Below are positions 23,751 to 35,019 of a stretch of DNA of 64,000 nt, one piece after another (position 1 is the first letter of the stretch; each line of letters begins with the position of its first letter). The notes under the pieces were generated by a model. That model did no database searches and was not told where the DNA came from. It saw only the letters and a list, made by a program, of their open reading frames with translations. Both the position numbers and the translations under genes were made by a program. The stretch is taken from the NCBI GenBank assembly GCA_036362985.1, contig JAYGXS010000004.1:70932365-70996364 (forward strand), read 5' to 3'. The DNA comes from Ligula intestinalis. Taxonomy: Eukaryota > Platyhelminthes > Cestoda > Diphyllobothriidea > Diphyllobothriidae.

Positions 23751-24065
23751 GATTGCTGTTGTTTACAATTAGCTGAAATATAATTGTTAGATATATTAGG
23801 ATTATTGTAATGCGGCAGATTTGCTTAAAAATCGAGGAAAGGATGCCCATTTTGCGGAGTAAGAGAAGTAGGAGACGGTCGTAAAAATGGATTATGATAA
23901 GAGTTAGCATAATTCTTCGGAAAGCGTACGTTTGAAAATGACCTAAAGTGGTATGGAAGACGTTAATCATAATTTGCAGATTTAATTATGTGTTGATTTT
24001 GGGCAATTAGCGGGTTTGGAAAATAACAAACGTGAGTATTTACATCTGCTATAGATGCGCAAGTG

Positions 24066-25316
24066 TCAGCATAATTTGTCGGAGGACAGTGCAGAGTCAA
24101 TCAATGATGTGGCGCTAGGATGCAAATCCCGATGTTTGCTAGTGTCGCTTAAGCCGAGTGACGATGGTGTAGCCCGTGGGTTTGACACATGATCCGATAT
24201 GCAAGTTTCAGGTGTGTCGTCAGACATGTCCGAATCCAAGTCCATATCGGCGTCAACTCCTTCTTGTGTAATTGTTGACGCTATACCTGGAGCCTTTTTT
24301 ACAACAATATTCTGCTTGTGACTCACTGGTGCATCTGTTGCGAGCTCACGAGTTACGACCAAGCAGGCATCTGTATCCGGTACTTTAGGTTCGATGGGTC
24401 CTGATGTGCCAGTTTTTGAGTTAGCTCACTGCACATCCCTGACACGTTTACACTTTCTAGCCTTTCTTGCCCTATGCTTTTTGGCTTAATGATCTTATCG
24501 ACCTCTGTATTATCGCTTCCTAGTGTAGCATCAAGCAGCGATGTGATGCTGGGACGCAAATCCAGATCATTGCTAATGCTGCCTGAGCCGAGTAACGATG
24601 GCGTAGACTGCGGATTTATTGAAGTTTCTTTGAGATCGAGCAAGAGGTCCGCTGGTTTACTTGGTTCGGCAGATGATCTGCGAGTTTCAGGTTTACTGGC
24701 CGAGGCTATCTGAGCATATGTATTTTTATTTACCCCCCGGTTTTTGACCGACAAGGGCTGTTTTAACCGCTGGATAAGAAATATGCGTTTTCAGATAGGC
24801 TATCTCTTGTTTAAGTTGATAACCCTCGTGCTAAAGTTCCTGCTTCATCTCCAAAAACTCCTGGCGGAGGACGAAGTCCACACAGTCTAACTTCGGTAAA
24901 CGTAGTAGACATCTTGGCCGTTTGGCGGGTGGTGGAGAATTAATAGCATTATCTAAGTGGCCATATCGGCAGTTACTTTCTGCTCGTATCTTGATATGGT
25001 TGTCAAGGGCTCTTGTCGAAGTGGCCGGGCTGCCTGAGATGCTAACACTGCTAATAACCAGATGTGGTGACCCGGGTTCGAGATCCAGCGGTGGCGACAC
25101 GTTTCGTGATAATGGACTTGTAGCATCTAAATTATCCATGCTATGTAAGATTTTTTGTTTTACGACCTGCATTTGATACTGCCAATTAAGTCTGCAGCCA
25201 AACCCAAGAGCGAGGTGGAGAGAAGATCGATTGGTCAGATAGTGCAAGTTTACTGAGACAAGCAGGTTATAGCAAGTCAGAGTAAAGTTTTGAGTTCCAG
25301 ACCGATACAGTGACAT
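24066..25316 (-). pseudogene. LINE-B ORF1-like protein, broken
   Basis: Three minus-strand pieces in order. The first (25316-24831) has SPPPAKRPRC (basic patch) and a coiled-coil-like EFLEMKQEL end. The second (24754-24353) has SVKNRGVNKNTYAQIASASK and DLDLRPSITSLLDATLGSD. The third (24362-24066) has HRDLHPSATSLIDSALSSD. The last two carry imperfect copies of the same block, so the protein contains an internal duplication. I recognise no zinc knuckle. Position upstream of the endonuclease suggests ORF1, an RNA-binding chaperone in related LINEs. The assignment is inference. Confidence 0.5.
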
Positions 25317-25320
25317 GTGT

Positions 25321-25680
25321 TTGGTTATAAAATTGCCTTAGGAATGATGTGGGAGTCACTTCTATCCTAACGTGAGAGTCCTAACGTGAGAGTCACTTTT
25401 ATCCAATTATTATGACAATATTAGGATCAAGGTTTATAACAACACAGTGATATAACGACTCAGCTTCGGCGTGAAATTCGAAGGTGTGCAGATTTTGTGG
25501 CGCAGAGGAGTTTTACATGAGATCGGCACGTCCAGGAAGCAATTTCCAAACTTTGGTAATAATTCAGAGCAGAGGAATTTTTCAGAGCGACCTGATTGAG
25601 ATTTCTGCGAAGACAATTCCAAACTTTGGAAATATATAGTCAATATATATGGTCCATACTGAGATGGAGACTGAAAAGAC
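25321..25680. other. Unrecognised spacer
   Basis: Contains a short tandem duplication (CCTAACGTGAGAGTC twice, 25367-25397). No gene seen. Confidence 0.5.
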
Positions 25681-25695
25681 GTAAGCTCGAGAGAC

Positions 25696-26851
25696 TTGAA
25701 ATTCGCAAGTTACCTTAACGACATGCTCCTCGTCATCAAAAAGAACAAAGTGCAAGAGTTCAAGGCACTGCTCAATTTAATCTTTCCTGACATGGAAGAA
25801 GAGTACAACAACCAATTACCCTTCCTCTACGTACAGGTGACGAAGCTGGAAGATGGGAAGATAAGCACAATGGTGTATCAAAAGGCAACTAACACCATGC
25901 GCATCCTCGACTTCAAAGGCAACCACCCTGTCGGGCACAAATGCAGTTGTTTTATGACCCTCTTCCAACGTGTTCAGACACTTGCATGCGCTCTTTGAAG
26001 CCAACGGTTATCCAAAGTCCCTCATGCGCAAATGCCTTAAGAAGCCACACCTTTAGCAGTCGAAAGAAGAAGGCCCCAAGTTTTGGCTCGCTTTCCCTTA
26101 TGTGAAGAACGTATCTAAGGCGACGGCAAGAACCCTGAAGCCATTTGGGATCGGTGTGGCTCACAAGCCGGAATGAACCATCAGACAGCATATTATGAGG
26201 CCCAAAGACCAGCTTCCGTCGACAGAACAGTCAAGCGTGGTCTAAAGCATACCATGTCAAGACTGCAATGCAAGGTATGTCGGTGAAACAGGCACACGCC
26301 TTGGCACTAGGTTGCATGACCATCAGCGCGCAATGGACCGCGAGGATAGACTGTCTATGGTGTATGAACACGTACGGCAGAAAAAGCACACCTTCGCCTT
26401 CGACAATGCAAAGGTAATAGGCCGAGCCAATGACAAGATGGCTAGACTTCAGCTGGACGGTTGGTTTTCGACTGGCACACTTAACAGAGTCATAGACCTT
26501 CATCTTGCTTACCAGGTTGTACGCAAATTGCTAGAGTCAGCAATAACAAGGCCAGCAGGACGACGAAGAAGACAGAAGCGTGGAGTAGAATCGAGACCAG
26601 AGGAACATAGGAGAGGGGTCGGCCAGGGACCGGGTGAGCAACCTGGAACGCTACCTCACCGCTACCACGCCCACGAGGTTGACAGGAACTCATGCGGGCA
26701 GCAACAACTAATTAGTCCGTCGTTGGACGAGGAACAGGCCAGAACGCGCGCTGACTTGCCAACAATAACGACAGCCATAGAGGGGACAAAGACCACACGA
26801 GACCCCCAGTGGTCAATCTCACGTACAGTCAGCAGCAAACAAGCAGGTTAA
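25696..26851 (+). pseudogene. PLE-3 RT end and GIY-YIG endonuclease
   Basis: The catalytic box region reads FASYLNDMLLVIKKN, so YVDD is YLND with an aspartate lost. Then NNQLPFLYVQVTKLEDG, YQKATNTMRIL and NHPVGHKCSC follow, as in other PLEs. After frame changes and two stops near 26040-26240 come GPKFWLAFPYVKNVSKA and the GIY-YIG domain at 26244-26335 (IPCQDCNARYVGETGTRLG), whose YVGETG core is intact. The C-terminal tail (26540-26851) is basic and Arg-rich, with no domain recognised. Confidence 0.8.
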
Positions 26852-26912
26852 AGTTCGCGCGATGAACACGGATTGAATTACAGTCCTGGCAAACAAGAAC
26901 AACCACCACGTT

Positions 26913-26952
26913 ACTCTGACGATGAAAAGACGTGAGTGTCTGAAACGTCAGT
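26913..26952 (+). ncRNA. Hammerhead-ribozyme-like motif in PLE-3 3' region
   Basis: Core elements in order: CTGACGA at 26916-26922 (fits CUGANGA), a stem II candidate AGAC/GTCT (26928-26931 and 26938-26941, loop GTGAGT), GAAA at 26942-26945, then CGTC with predicted cleavage after 26949. ACT before and AGT after can pair as stem I. Stem III would be only two pairs with no loop. Five unpaired bases (TGAAA) precede stem II, which is non-canonical. An alternative fold pairs CTGACG with CGTCAG. Hammerhead motifs are known from PLE termini. Confidence 0.5.
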
Positions 26953-26995
26953 CCCAATATAACTCGGTCCATGTCCTTGAACCTTTGTTTTCTTC

Positions 26996-28300
26996 TTGTT
27001 GGGGCGATGATGAAATCGATAAGATATCTGGACCTCAAATCTTTGCGCATACATCTAATTGTATTGAATTTGATAAAAGTATATTCAATTTAATCCACTG
27101 ATAATGATTTTAATGAGCTGAAAATTATCAATGCCTTCAATAGAAAATCCTGTTGCTGAGGCAGAAGATGTATTTTGATGAATCTTCCACCACATATTGG
27201 CGGAATGTAACAAAAAAATGAAGTTCGGGCTACTGAAAAGGAAAAAGATGTTAATTATTATAAGACAAAAAGAATTAAGACCTCCAAAGGCAGTCCTACT
27301 ATGGATTTTACTTTTGGTCCTTTCATTTTGTCTTCTGACGTCAACGTTCACTCTGTCAGCTGTTGCTACAGATTCGTTAAGTTTGATTTAATTTTTTCTG
27401 GCGATATTATAGGACTTTATATTACACAGGATCACATCCCTAGAGAGAGACTTACAATCTATCGCTGACTTAGTGTCAAATCCGACACATAAATAAATGT
27501 CATATTTTAGACCCGGGGGGCCTCGTCCATGGAGACGGCCGGGTTTAAGAGAAGCTGCAATGAACCGATTGTCTTCTTAAAGACTTGAAAGGATAAACGT
27601 GAAATAATATTTAGGTCTTGGCATATCAGTGTAGAGTCTACTTTATGAATAATGACCAGCATATAGTACTGATTGAGTCCAGTATACACTTTTATTGGCA
27701 CACTGAGCAACGCATTCTGGAAAGTGGGTAATCGTCATCCTCCATTTGTTAACGGAGAAGACAGTCGGGATTTTGGAAAATCAGGAAACTCTATGGCATC
27801 ATTAAATTATGCATTTCCCGTCATGTTTTACTTATTTAAAATTTACTGTGCGAGCGCAATGTTGTGTGGATATAATGAAACTCTAAAAGACTGCTTTGGG
27901 TAAAGAGTTAAAAGTAGACTTTATTGAAAAGAATATTTTAAAACACTCATGGTTCATGTGCACACCATTAAGAAATTGCATGTTCGGTGGTAAAATTTAT
28001 GTGTTCTAAGGGAATTATCGACGACTGAATGGATTTCTCACTTCGAAATATTACAGCGCACAGTAAGCTTAGTTCTTTGGCTGCTGTGGAAATGCTTATG
28101 CAGCATTCTGTACTTTCGATTGCTTACTATACTTTCGAGCACAAGTCTAAGTTGAGACCTTGGAGTATCTCGTTTGTAATGTACTTATTTCATTTAATTC
28201 GGGATAAGATGCTGGGGAATTTTGTTTACTGATTACTATCCCACTGCCACGCTACCCTGCTAGCACAATCTTTGGATTTCCCGTGCTTTTGCTGAAGTAA
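26996..28300. other. Intergenic DNA, no gene recognised
   Basis: Only short frames without motifs (for example 27197-27391, 27673-27903, 28029-28232 on plus). 27505-27550 (TTTTAGACCCGGGGGGCC) resembles the start of the repeat X tail. Confidence 0.5.
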
Positions 28301-28302
28301 GT

Positions 28303-28772
28303 TGGGGGAATACAAGGGGATCCGGCGATGAAAAATTTTGATAAACAAGTTATATCTACAGAGCCCACTTAAATAAATCTGTTTTTATCAATAAATTATG
28401 AATCACACTATCCTCGGACAAAACCATCTACTAAGGGTCTAAAAAATGAGATCAAGCGGCGTCCCGTCGCGAAAACATTTTTCAGGTGGCGGGGGAACGA
28501 GTTTAAATCCCCGTCCAAACTGGCGATCTCTCTCGGGGTTGGACGGCGAAATCACTGGATCAAACGGGGAATCAGGACGGGGCTCAGGATGGAGATTTCA
28601 AATCCTTGCCCCACCCATCGCCCATTCTCATTTTACAGACCCCAAATTGATTGTTTGTTAGCAGATACTTTCATTCATAATTTATTGATACAAAGTAGAT
28701 ATTGAAAAATGGGCTCTGTAAAGATAATTCATTTATCAAAAATTCTCCATCACCAGATTCCCCCGTATTCCA
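28303..28772. repeat. Inverted repeat with about 105-bp arms
   Basis: Left arm 28303-28408 and right arm 28665-28772 are imperfect reverse complements. They share GGGAATAC, TTTTTGATAAA, CTACAGAGCCCA against CTTTACAGAGCCCA, and TATCAATAAATTATGAAT. The 256 bases between have no recognised content. It could be a fold-back or MITE-like element, or two inverted copies of one element end. Confidence 0.6.
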
Positions 28773-28950
28773 CCGCATCCTCCGTCCAGTCCGGGGATTG
28801 TGCTGGCAGGGTAATAAATATCTGGATTCGTCTGTCGGATCTGGTGCAGGTACAGGCAAAACAACTATGCCGAAAAAGCCATATGACTTCTCCGGAGGCG
28901 ACTGTACCGAACACGCCAATTCTCTAATAGCGGCCCCCTCGAAGTGATCT
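28770..28950 (+). pseudogene. Remnant of a PLE GIY-YIG endonuclease
   Basis: In one plus frame FVCRIWCRYRQNNYAEKA corresponds to the VVYRIWCSCGQSYYVRETG segment of PLE-1, followed by decayed RLLRTR-like sequence. It begins right at the outer edge of the right arm of the inverted repeat. Too decayed to be functional. Confidence 0.5.
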
Positions 28951-30480
28951 TGCTCCACATTCAAATTTCCATGAGGCTGAAACTCTCGTAAGAGGAAACA
29001 GTCACATGAGTCAGGAGTTGTTTGAGTTATGGTTCACGGGCCTCCAGTCACTCGATGAAGCTAGGCAAAAAACGGTCACGCTAAAACCTCACTCGGAAAT
29101 TTTCCCACACAGCTGACTAGAGAAATGTACTGATCAAACTTATTCATCCGTGAAGGTGACGCTACTGCAGCTGTTCATTAAATAATTAGATTATTAAAAG
29201 TGTCCTCTTTTGCCCCTCAATACTCTGAATCCGAATTCTAAAAAATTTGATTTTAAAAATAATGCTGCTTACATTATGTAAGTACCAATTTAATAATCAA
29301 ATGACTTCACTGCGGATGTTCAAGAAACGCTTATATGTGTGCCTCCAGCGCTTGTGTAGCTATATCCAGCGCATGGGCATATCAATAGTATAATTTTGAA
29401 ATGCATTGCCTATTTCACTTATCAAATAAACTGACCCATGTTGTGGCTATAAAAATCGTAACTTCTAACTCTATGCATGAAGTTACAAAACAGTTGCTAC
29501 TGCAAAAACGATTGCTATGTAAAATTTACACATTTCGGCGCTCAAACTTCTACTCGATGCAGGCAATCATTGAACAGGAATCGGTCTATTGATTTTCGCT
29601 TGCATATGAACAAGTCGCTATTTTAAATAGGACCGTTAGAATGCACTGTATCAGCTAATTTAGACGCTAACTGTAGACCATCGCAAACTGGCTTATAACT
29701 CATGAGTACGAGAGAGTTTACGTAATGTTGCGTTTTTCGCAAATAGAAATTAACTTGCCATGTTCACAATGTTTTTCATCCTAGCTCCTTGTAGCCGCTA
29801 GCTACTTTTAATCGTTAATTACTCAATAATTTTCTGCTTAGATTCATAGAAGAGGATCTAGCAAGCTGGCATGTCCAGAATGAAGAGGGCATCGATGTAT
29901 ACGACCGCCGAAACTTTGGCATCTAATTTAATGAGGGTTTTAGAGCAAGCGAGTATTGCAATACAAATGTTTAGTTTATTTTATATAACCTGTGACTCAA
30001 GCTGTGTTTATTCACTCCGTATATTTTACTTCGTGAATTACACCAAATATCTGCAGTCTAGAGGAGATGGTATTCAGCTCCTTTAAGGCACCTCTGTGAA
30101 AGATTTTTATAAGTGCAAGTAACCATCAAATAAGAGATTTCAATCCTGGTTTATAAACGCCCTCAGGACATCCGCATACAGATTGTACAAAGTCAAATTT
30201 TAGTATGTCGCAAGTGAACGCCACAGAGAAAATGAATTCTGTTTCATTTTTTTAAATTGCCTTATATTTTCTCAGCACTATGATTACTTGAGGAATATTG
30301 AAATATGAAGCAAGCAAATATGGCAGAATTTATTCGATCAAGTGGGTTATAGCACAATTTGAATATCAACAAAATCGATAAAAGCAAGCTCAAATTTACG
30401 CGTAAGTGAACATTCATATTGTCAACTTAATTCGGGAAATGGCGGAAATTTGGGGGGAAACAGCACAAAAACAAACAAAA
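28951..30480. other. Intergenic DNA, no gene recognised
   Basis: Short frames at 29401-29592 and 29871-30086 (plus) have no recognisable motif. AT-rich. Confidence 0.5.
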
Positions 30481-30497
30481 GGTGACTAAATGTAGGC

Positions 30498-30932
30498 CTA
30501 TGGACCCCAAGGCAGCTGTAGGTTAGCCACATGTTCTAATTGCTTACATAGGTCGGGTTTCTCCCGCCGGATGTAGGCTGCTTTAATGTAGCGTAATGTC
30601 TGGTTTGTTCGTGCTCGACCAAGAACTCGGAAAGATTTTTTCAGATGGACAGAGTGACCACTGTCCAATAGATGTTTTGTAATAGAGGACCGAGGTACTT
30701 TGTTTTCCTTTTTAAAAAGCCAAGAGGGTAAATATTCAGCTGCCCTGGTCGCCAATGGCCTTTGCGTTCGCCCGATGTACTTGCATCCGCAAGTGCATGT
30801 AAATTCATAGACGCCGTTTGGGCTGGCGTGCAAAGGCAAGGCATCTTTTGTCCCGTTAACGGGAAGGTTTTTAATAGGGCTGAGGAACACTAATGCAGCT
30901 GCATTGTACGTTCTCTCTATGGTGCATCGCAA
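30498..30932 (-). pseudogene. PLE-4 GIY-YIG endonuclease domain
   Basis: From about 30815 it reads GVYEFTCTCGCKYIGRTQRP: GVY for GIY and YIG exact, with the downstream Arg, then HLLDSGHSVHLKKSF and YIKAAYIRREKPDL. Cys residues form the CTCGC cluster seen in PLE endonucleases between GIY and YIG. The frame is open over 144 codons but is detached from the RT by a frameshift, and a clean start codon for it is not expected. It nicks DNA at the integration site in this class. Confidence 0.85.
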
Positions 30933-31045
30933 ACGTCGTTTGATTGTATTTGATACATTGTCACCTTTGAAGGGTAGAGATATAAAAACGGGCTTTTTGG
31001 AACAAACTGTTCCGTAATTTTCAGCCGTAAAGGTTTACTGTATTT

Positions 31046-31920
31046 CTAAATGAAACGTGAAGGATATCCACGTTTAAGAAGGGCGTCTTTGATGCTGGAA
31101 ATTTCTGTTGGTAATGTTTCACTAATGCAAATTTTCCCAGCTCGCTGGAAGAGAGTTAGTACCAAGTTTCGTTTCCACTGGATTGGCATGAAACTAGTAA
31201 AGTGTAAGTACTGGCCCTTCCAGGTAGCCTTGTAATAAACACTTCGCCTTATTGAACCATCAGCCTCTCTAAACAGGAGGACGTCAAGAAAAGGCAACTT
31301 GTTGTGTTGCTCCATTTCCATCGTGAACTTTATTTTTGGATGCAATTTATTCATGAATCGAAGAAGGTTTTCAGCGTCTTGTTTGGTTTCAACTATAGTG
31401 AAGATATCATCGACGTAACGTCTGTAAAAAGTTGTCTTGTTTAGTTGTGATGACACGTTTTCTTCTAAATGACCCATGAATATGTCAGCAAAAGAAGGTC
31501 CAAGTGGACTTTCCATTGCGACTCCATCGATTTGTCTATACCTATGCCCATTAAAGAAGAGTTGCACATTTTTCGTACATAGGGTAAGCAATTCCCTTAG
31601 TAGACGAGTATAGGATGCATGAATACATATAACGTCGATTGTTTTGTCCAATTGTACGTTTGTAAATAAGGATTCAACGTCTAAAGAAATCATAAATTTG
31701 TTTGCAATATTTTGGAACTTAATATCTTTAACAAATTGAAAGACATACTTTGTCACGTAAGTAGAGAACCAGCTCCTAGTCGGCTTTAATTCTTTGACAA
31801 TCCATTGTGCTAGCTTGTGTTGAGGAGAGTTAATCATAGACAAAATTGGCCGCAAAGGTATGTCCTTCTTATGTGTTTTGGGCAGACCATATAGTCTGGG
31901 GATGTGTGTTCCTTTAGGTT
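31046..31920 (-). pseudogene. PLE-4 reverse transcriptase domain, catalytic motifs intact
   Basis: The open stretch starts around YGLPKTHKKDIPLRPIL (RT motif 1). Motif A is KFMISLDVESLFTNV. Motif B reads GVAMESPLGPSFAD, with E where most PLEs have G. Motif C is FYRRYVDDIF with YVDD at 31417-31406. NKLPFLDVLLFREADGS and YYKATWKGQYL follow. A stop at 31046 and a frameshift follow before the endonuclease. The catalytic aspartates are all present. RT copies the element RNA into target DNA. Confidence 0.85.
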
Positions 31921-31986
31921 TTAAAGATAAGCAGTTGCAGTATCAATCACGGTTTTTTCCGCAACTTTTTTAATAGCTTTCCATAC

Positions 31987-32433
31987 TTAATCTTCTTTTG
32001 CTTTGGTTTGATCTTTGCCTGACACCTCTTGACTAAATTTGATCAGGTCACCCAAAATAGCTTTCATTTTTCTTACATAATCCTTCCGGTTGAGAATGAC
32101 AACTCCATGGCCTTTGTCTGGTTTAGAAATTATTATTTCTTCGTGGTGTTTCAAAGTGGTGAGGGCAGCCATGTGTTCTTTTGTCAGAGGAGTTGTTTGT
32201 GTTACAGGAGCATTGCGATATTGGTGAGCAATGTCCACAAATTTTGCTTTAAGCCACCCCACATCGTCAGTTGACCTAGGTATTAGGTCTGCTAACTGAG
32301 AGTTTAAGTCTTCAAATTGGGCCTCAATTTCAACTGGGTTTATTCTTCTGTTTGGAACACAAAAGTCTAATCCCAGTGATAAAGCCTGTGATTTAAGCTT
32401 CGTTAGTTTTAGATCTGATAAATTTAGAATCAT
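31987..32433 (-). pseudogene. PLE-4 N-terminal domain
   Basis: It begins MILNLSDLKLTKLKSQALSL, with in-frame sequence a little upstream, and contains IIISKPDKGHGVVILNRKDY, the conserved block just before PLE RT. A stop and frame change at about 31945-31987 separate it from the RT. Without those lesions it would be contiguous with the RT domain as in other PLEs. Confidence 0.8.
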
Positions 32434-32480
32434 TTCCTTTGCGTCCAGTGGAAAGTAATCGTCAGTGGACTTTCACATAT

Positions 32481-33930
32481 TGTGAGCTTAAATCGTATTT
32501 AAATGTCTAAGGAAACGGAGATTGCGAAATATCAACCAACAATTGTCCAGGTTGTCGTTGGGAACTCTGCCAGGTAGACTAGACTACAAGTTGGAATCAC
32601 CCAGGTGGATGAGTGATCAAATCGTCCGCTTCTGTGGTTAAACTATAGCGGCCGAGGTTGTCGGGGTTGGCACTTGCCTAAAGGAGTAATTGATATTTAA
32701 AGGTCTCTGGTTGTAACATCGTACGGAGTCGTTTATCCCCACAGGCACACACGAGTAGGAGCGAAGACGAATATCACATCGGTAACTTGACATTTCTCCT
32801 AAAGTAAGGCAAGGGGTAAGTTATAAAATAGAAAGTGATCTCGATATAAAAATGCTGATAAAATGCCGAGGCTATATGCAATTGATTCGTTTGGATTAAG
32901 GAATGGTCACGAACTATCAAATAAACGATGTGGGAAGTGCAGTGGTGTGGAAAACTGGGAAGGAGCACCATGGAGGTGCTAACGAGATGGTACTACAGCA
33001 TGACATGCTAACAATAATGGGCAGACGAAGCCACGACGAGGAAGAAAAGAGCGCCGGCAATCTTCGCTGACAAACGATTACACCCGCATGAAAGGTAAAT
33101 TTGGCACAATGCGGGTGTTAATGACATCAAGATAGCCTTTGCAAATTTTGATTAAAAACCTTATCTCGAAGATTTTCGGAACAATTGCAGGGCCACATTA
33201 CGAATAGGTCGTACGTGAATGAAGGCTGCGCGCCGTCAAATATCTAAGAAGGATGGCAACAATTCAGGGAACAGCCAGCTAAATTATTAAGCTTTGAAGC
33301 TCCGTGCCCTGTACAACATGCCTAACAAAACTAACTCTGTTGCCTATGAAATACTGGCAAATACACAGGAGCTCCTTCTGGTAATTCTCCTTGTGTAGCT
33401 TTTGGTTTTTTGCTCGGCTTTTGAGGATAATTTAAATTTGCTAGCGCGTACTGTCTCCGAGTTCAAACATACAAATCGCGTGTTCATAAAGCATATACGC
33501 TGCATATATACAAGTTCTCCTTTTCTGTAAAGTTGCTGACGCTGCGGTATGCCCACCCCGCAGATTTTGTGATAAAACACGCGTTGGAAAGTTTTAAGGA
33601 AACCTTGAAAGGTCTATGTTTCAAAATGAAGTGGAGCCGTGAAGTAATAAATTTCCCCTCCGACACTCCCACCTCACCTTTTATGTTTTATAGTACCCTT
33701 CCAAGAAATTCAACCTATATGGTTTGCCAATGGTGTGCTGAAAACCTCATGCAATACATCGAACCGACCTGACATTTTCCTTCTGGATTTTAAGGCTTTC
33801 ATATGTTTTCGTGTCTGAATGTCATGGGATGGCAACAAAGGCTGCTTAAGCTTGTTTTGTACTTGCCCTTCTTTCCCCTAGGCTCTTTCTCCTGTCCTCA
33901 AAAATGGCATTGCGGTTAAAATTGACTTTG
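32481..33930. other. Intergenic DNA, no gene recognised
   Basis: No credible gene. A small hairpin with perfect 10-bp arms (ACACCCGCAT at 33080-33089 and ATGCGGGTGT at 33109-33118) is the only structure noted. Confidence 0.5.
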
Positions 33931-33984
33931 CTGATGCTCGTAGACGTTAAGCTTCGATTTTCGTCAAACCCCTCTCCGCTTCAG

Positions 33985-34480
33985 GCAGGGTCCCCAACAG
34001 TCGGCAGAGGATTTCGCCCATGAGCTTGAGCGTTTGGCCTCCCTGGCCTACGCATCCGCGTCACCCGATGAGCATGACGAAATTATACTAGAATGCTTCA
34101 TCGTCAGTTTGAATGACCGCACTCTTAAGCACCATCTGGCTATCAGTCACCCAAAGAATCTCTGCTCTGCTCTCGTTCAATATGATCGTTTTAACCAAGT
34201 TATCGGTCAGGATTTGTCTCCACATGTTCCCTTCGCTTACATTCAGCCGCCGGTTCCTTCGGTACAGCCACCTTTCTCCAAACCACCAATTTCTACCCAA
34301 AAAAACCGCCGTCGATCACTCCCTGTCCACTTCCCCAATCACCATCCTGGGTGTGAGTACTGTGACGCCTTCGGCCCTCGCGCTCACCCCTGCGGCCACA
34401 ACCCCCCATGTAAGTCCCTTCATTTTAACTCTTTTTCCGCTGTTGATGTTCTGTACCCACCTGCGTTTACTATAAACATT
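33985..34480 (+). pseudogene. Gypsy gag remnant
   Basis: Gag-like segment around QSAEDFAHELERLASLAYAS and ECFIVSLNDRTLKHHLAI, followed by a Pro-rich linker and a Cys/His cluster (CEYCDAFGPRAHPCGH) that may be a degenerate nucleocapsid zinc knuckle. A frameshift leads into the protease. 5' portion missing. Confidence 0.65.
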
Positions 34481-34504
34481 TTTTGTCTAACTTTCGTATC
34501 CAAG

Positions 34505-34890
34505 CTTTATTTGATAACGGGGCTAATGTTTCCGTAGCTTCTTTGTCTAGGCTCACCCATTATGTTCGTAATCTCGTTCACCCCCTTCCCGTTACTCACA
34601 GCTTAAGGGCCGCTAACGGTACAGCTTTACACATATCAGGCTCCCTTACTTTTACTTAACTATCGAGCATGCACATGTTAATCACACGTTCTCCATTGCC
34701 CCGGACAGTTCTTGGCCTCTCGTCCTTGGTCTCGATTCTCTCTCTGACCATGACTGCATGATTCACGTCCGTGAGCGCTTAGTTACTCTTGGCCTCACGT
34801 CTGTTAAGACTTCCTCACCTGACCCCGATGTTGATCTCGACCTCGTTTACAACTCTGTTATGTCGGCCGCCACCCTCAAACCCATCAATT
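34505..34890 (+). pseudogene. Gypsy aspartic protease remnant
   Basis: FDNGANVSVASLS at 34510 matches the retroviral-type protease active site, but the usual D-T/S-G reads DNG, a likely inactivating or weakening change. SSWPLVLGLDSLSDHDC further on matches the flap/second conserved block. A stop occurs at about 34890. Confidence 0.65.
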
Positions 34891-35019
34891 AAGATTCAGT
34901 TTCACCCCCCACCCGTCAGTCGGTAAAGCTGCTTATTCACAGCTTAAGGACATCCTCACCTCTTTCCCTGGCCTCTTTACTTGGTCTCCTTCCACGTAAG
35001 GACGCACGCAGCTTATCCA

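Larger units (their letters stand above)
22957..25320 (-). mobile_element. LINE family B, copy B3, internally deleted
   Basis: On minus: ORF1 (25316-24066), endonuclease start (23750-23483), then directly the post-YADD RT region (23480-22959). The part between, about 1.4 kb in copy B1, is missing. Its 3' side abuts LINE-A3 at 22956. Confidence 0.75.
25685..26990 (+). mobile_element. Penelope-like element, 5' truncated (PLE-3)
   Basis: Plus-strand RT palm end, connecting region and GIY-YIG endonuclease, with a 3' UTR carrying a hammerhead-like core at 26913-26952 and ending near TTTTCTTCTTG (26995). 5' truncated just before the YVDD-equivalent box. Confidence 0.8.
30490..32480 (-). mobile_element. 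Penelope-like element, near-complete (PLE-4, different family)
   Basis: Minus strand: N-terminal domain 32433-31987, RT 31945-31046, GIY-YIG endonuclease 30932-30498. It has few lesions compared with other copies in the window, so it is probably among the younger insertions. Protein similarity to PLE-1 is only at motif level, so this is a distinct PLE family. I could not find the GAAGAAG-type terminus used by PLE-1. Confidence 0.85.

Noticed and set aside
26540..26851. Arg-rich tail of PLE-3 as a separate nucleic-acid-binding protein
   Set aside because: It is continuous with the endonuclease frame and is probably the C-terminal extension or 3' UTR read-through.
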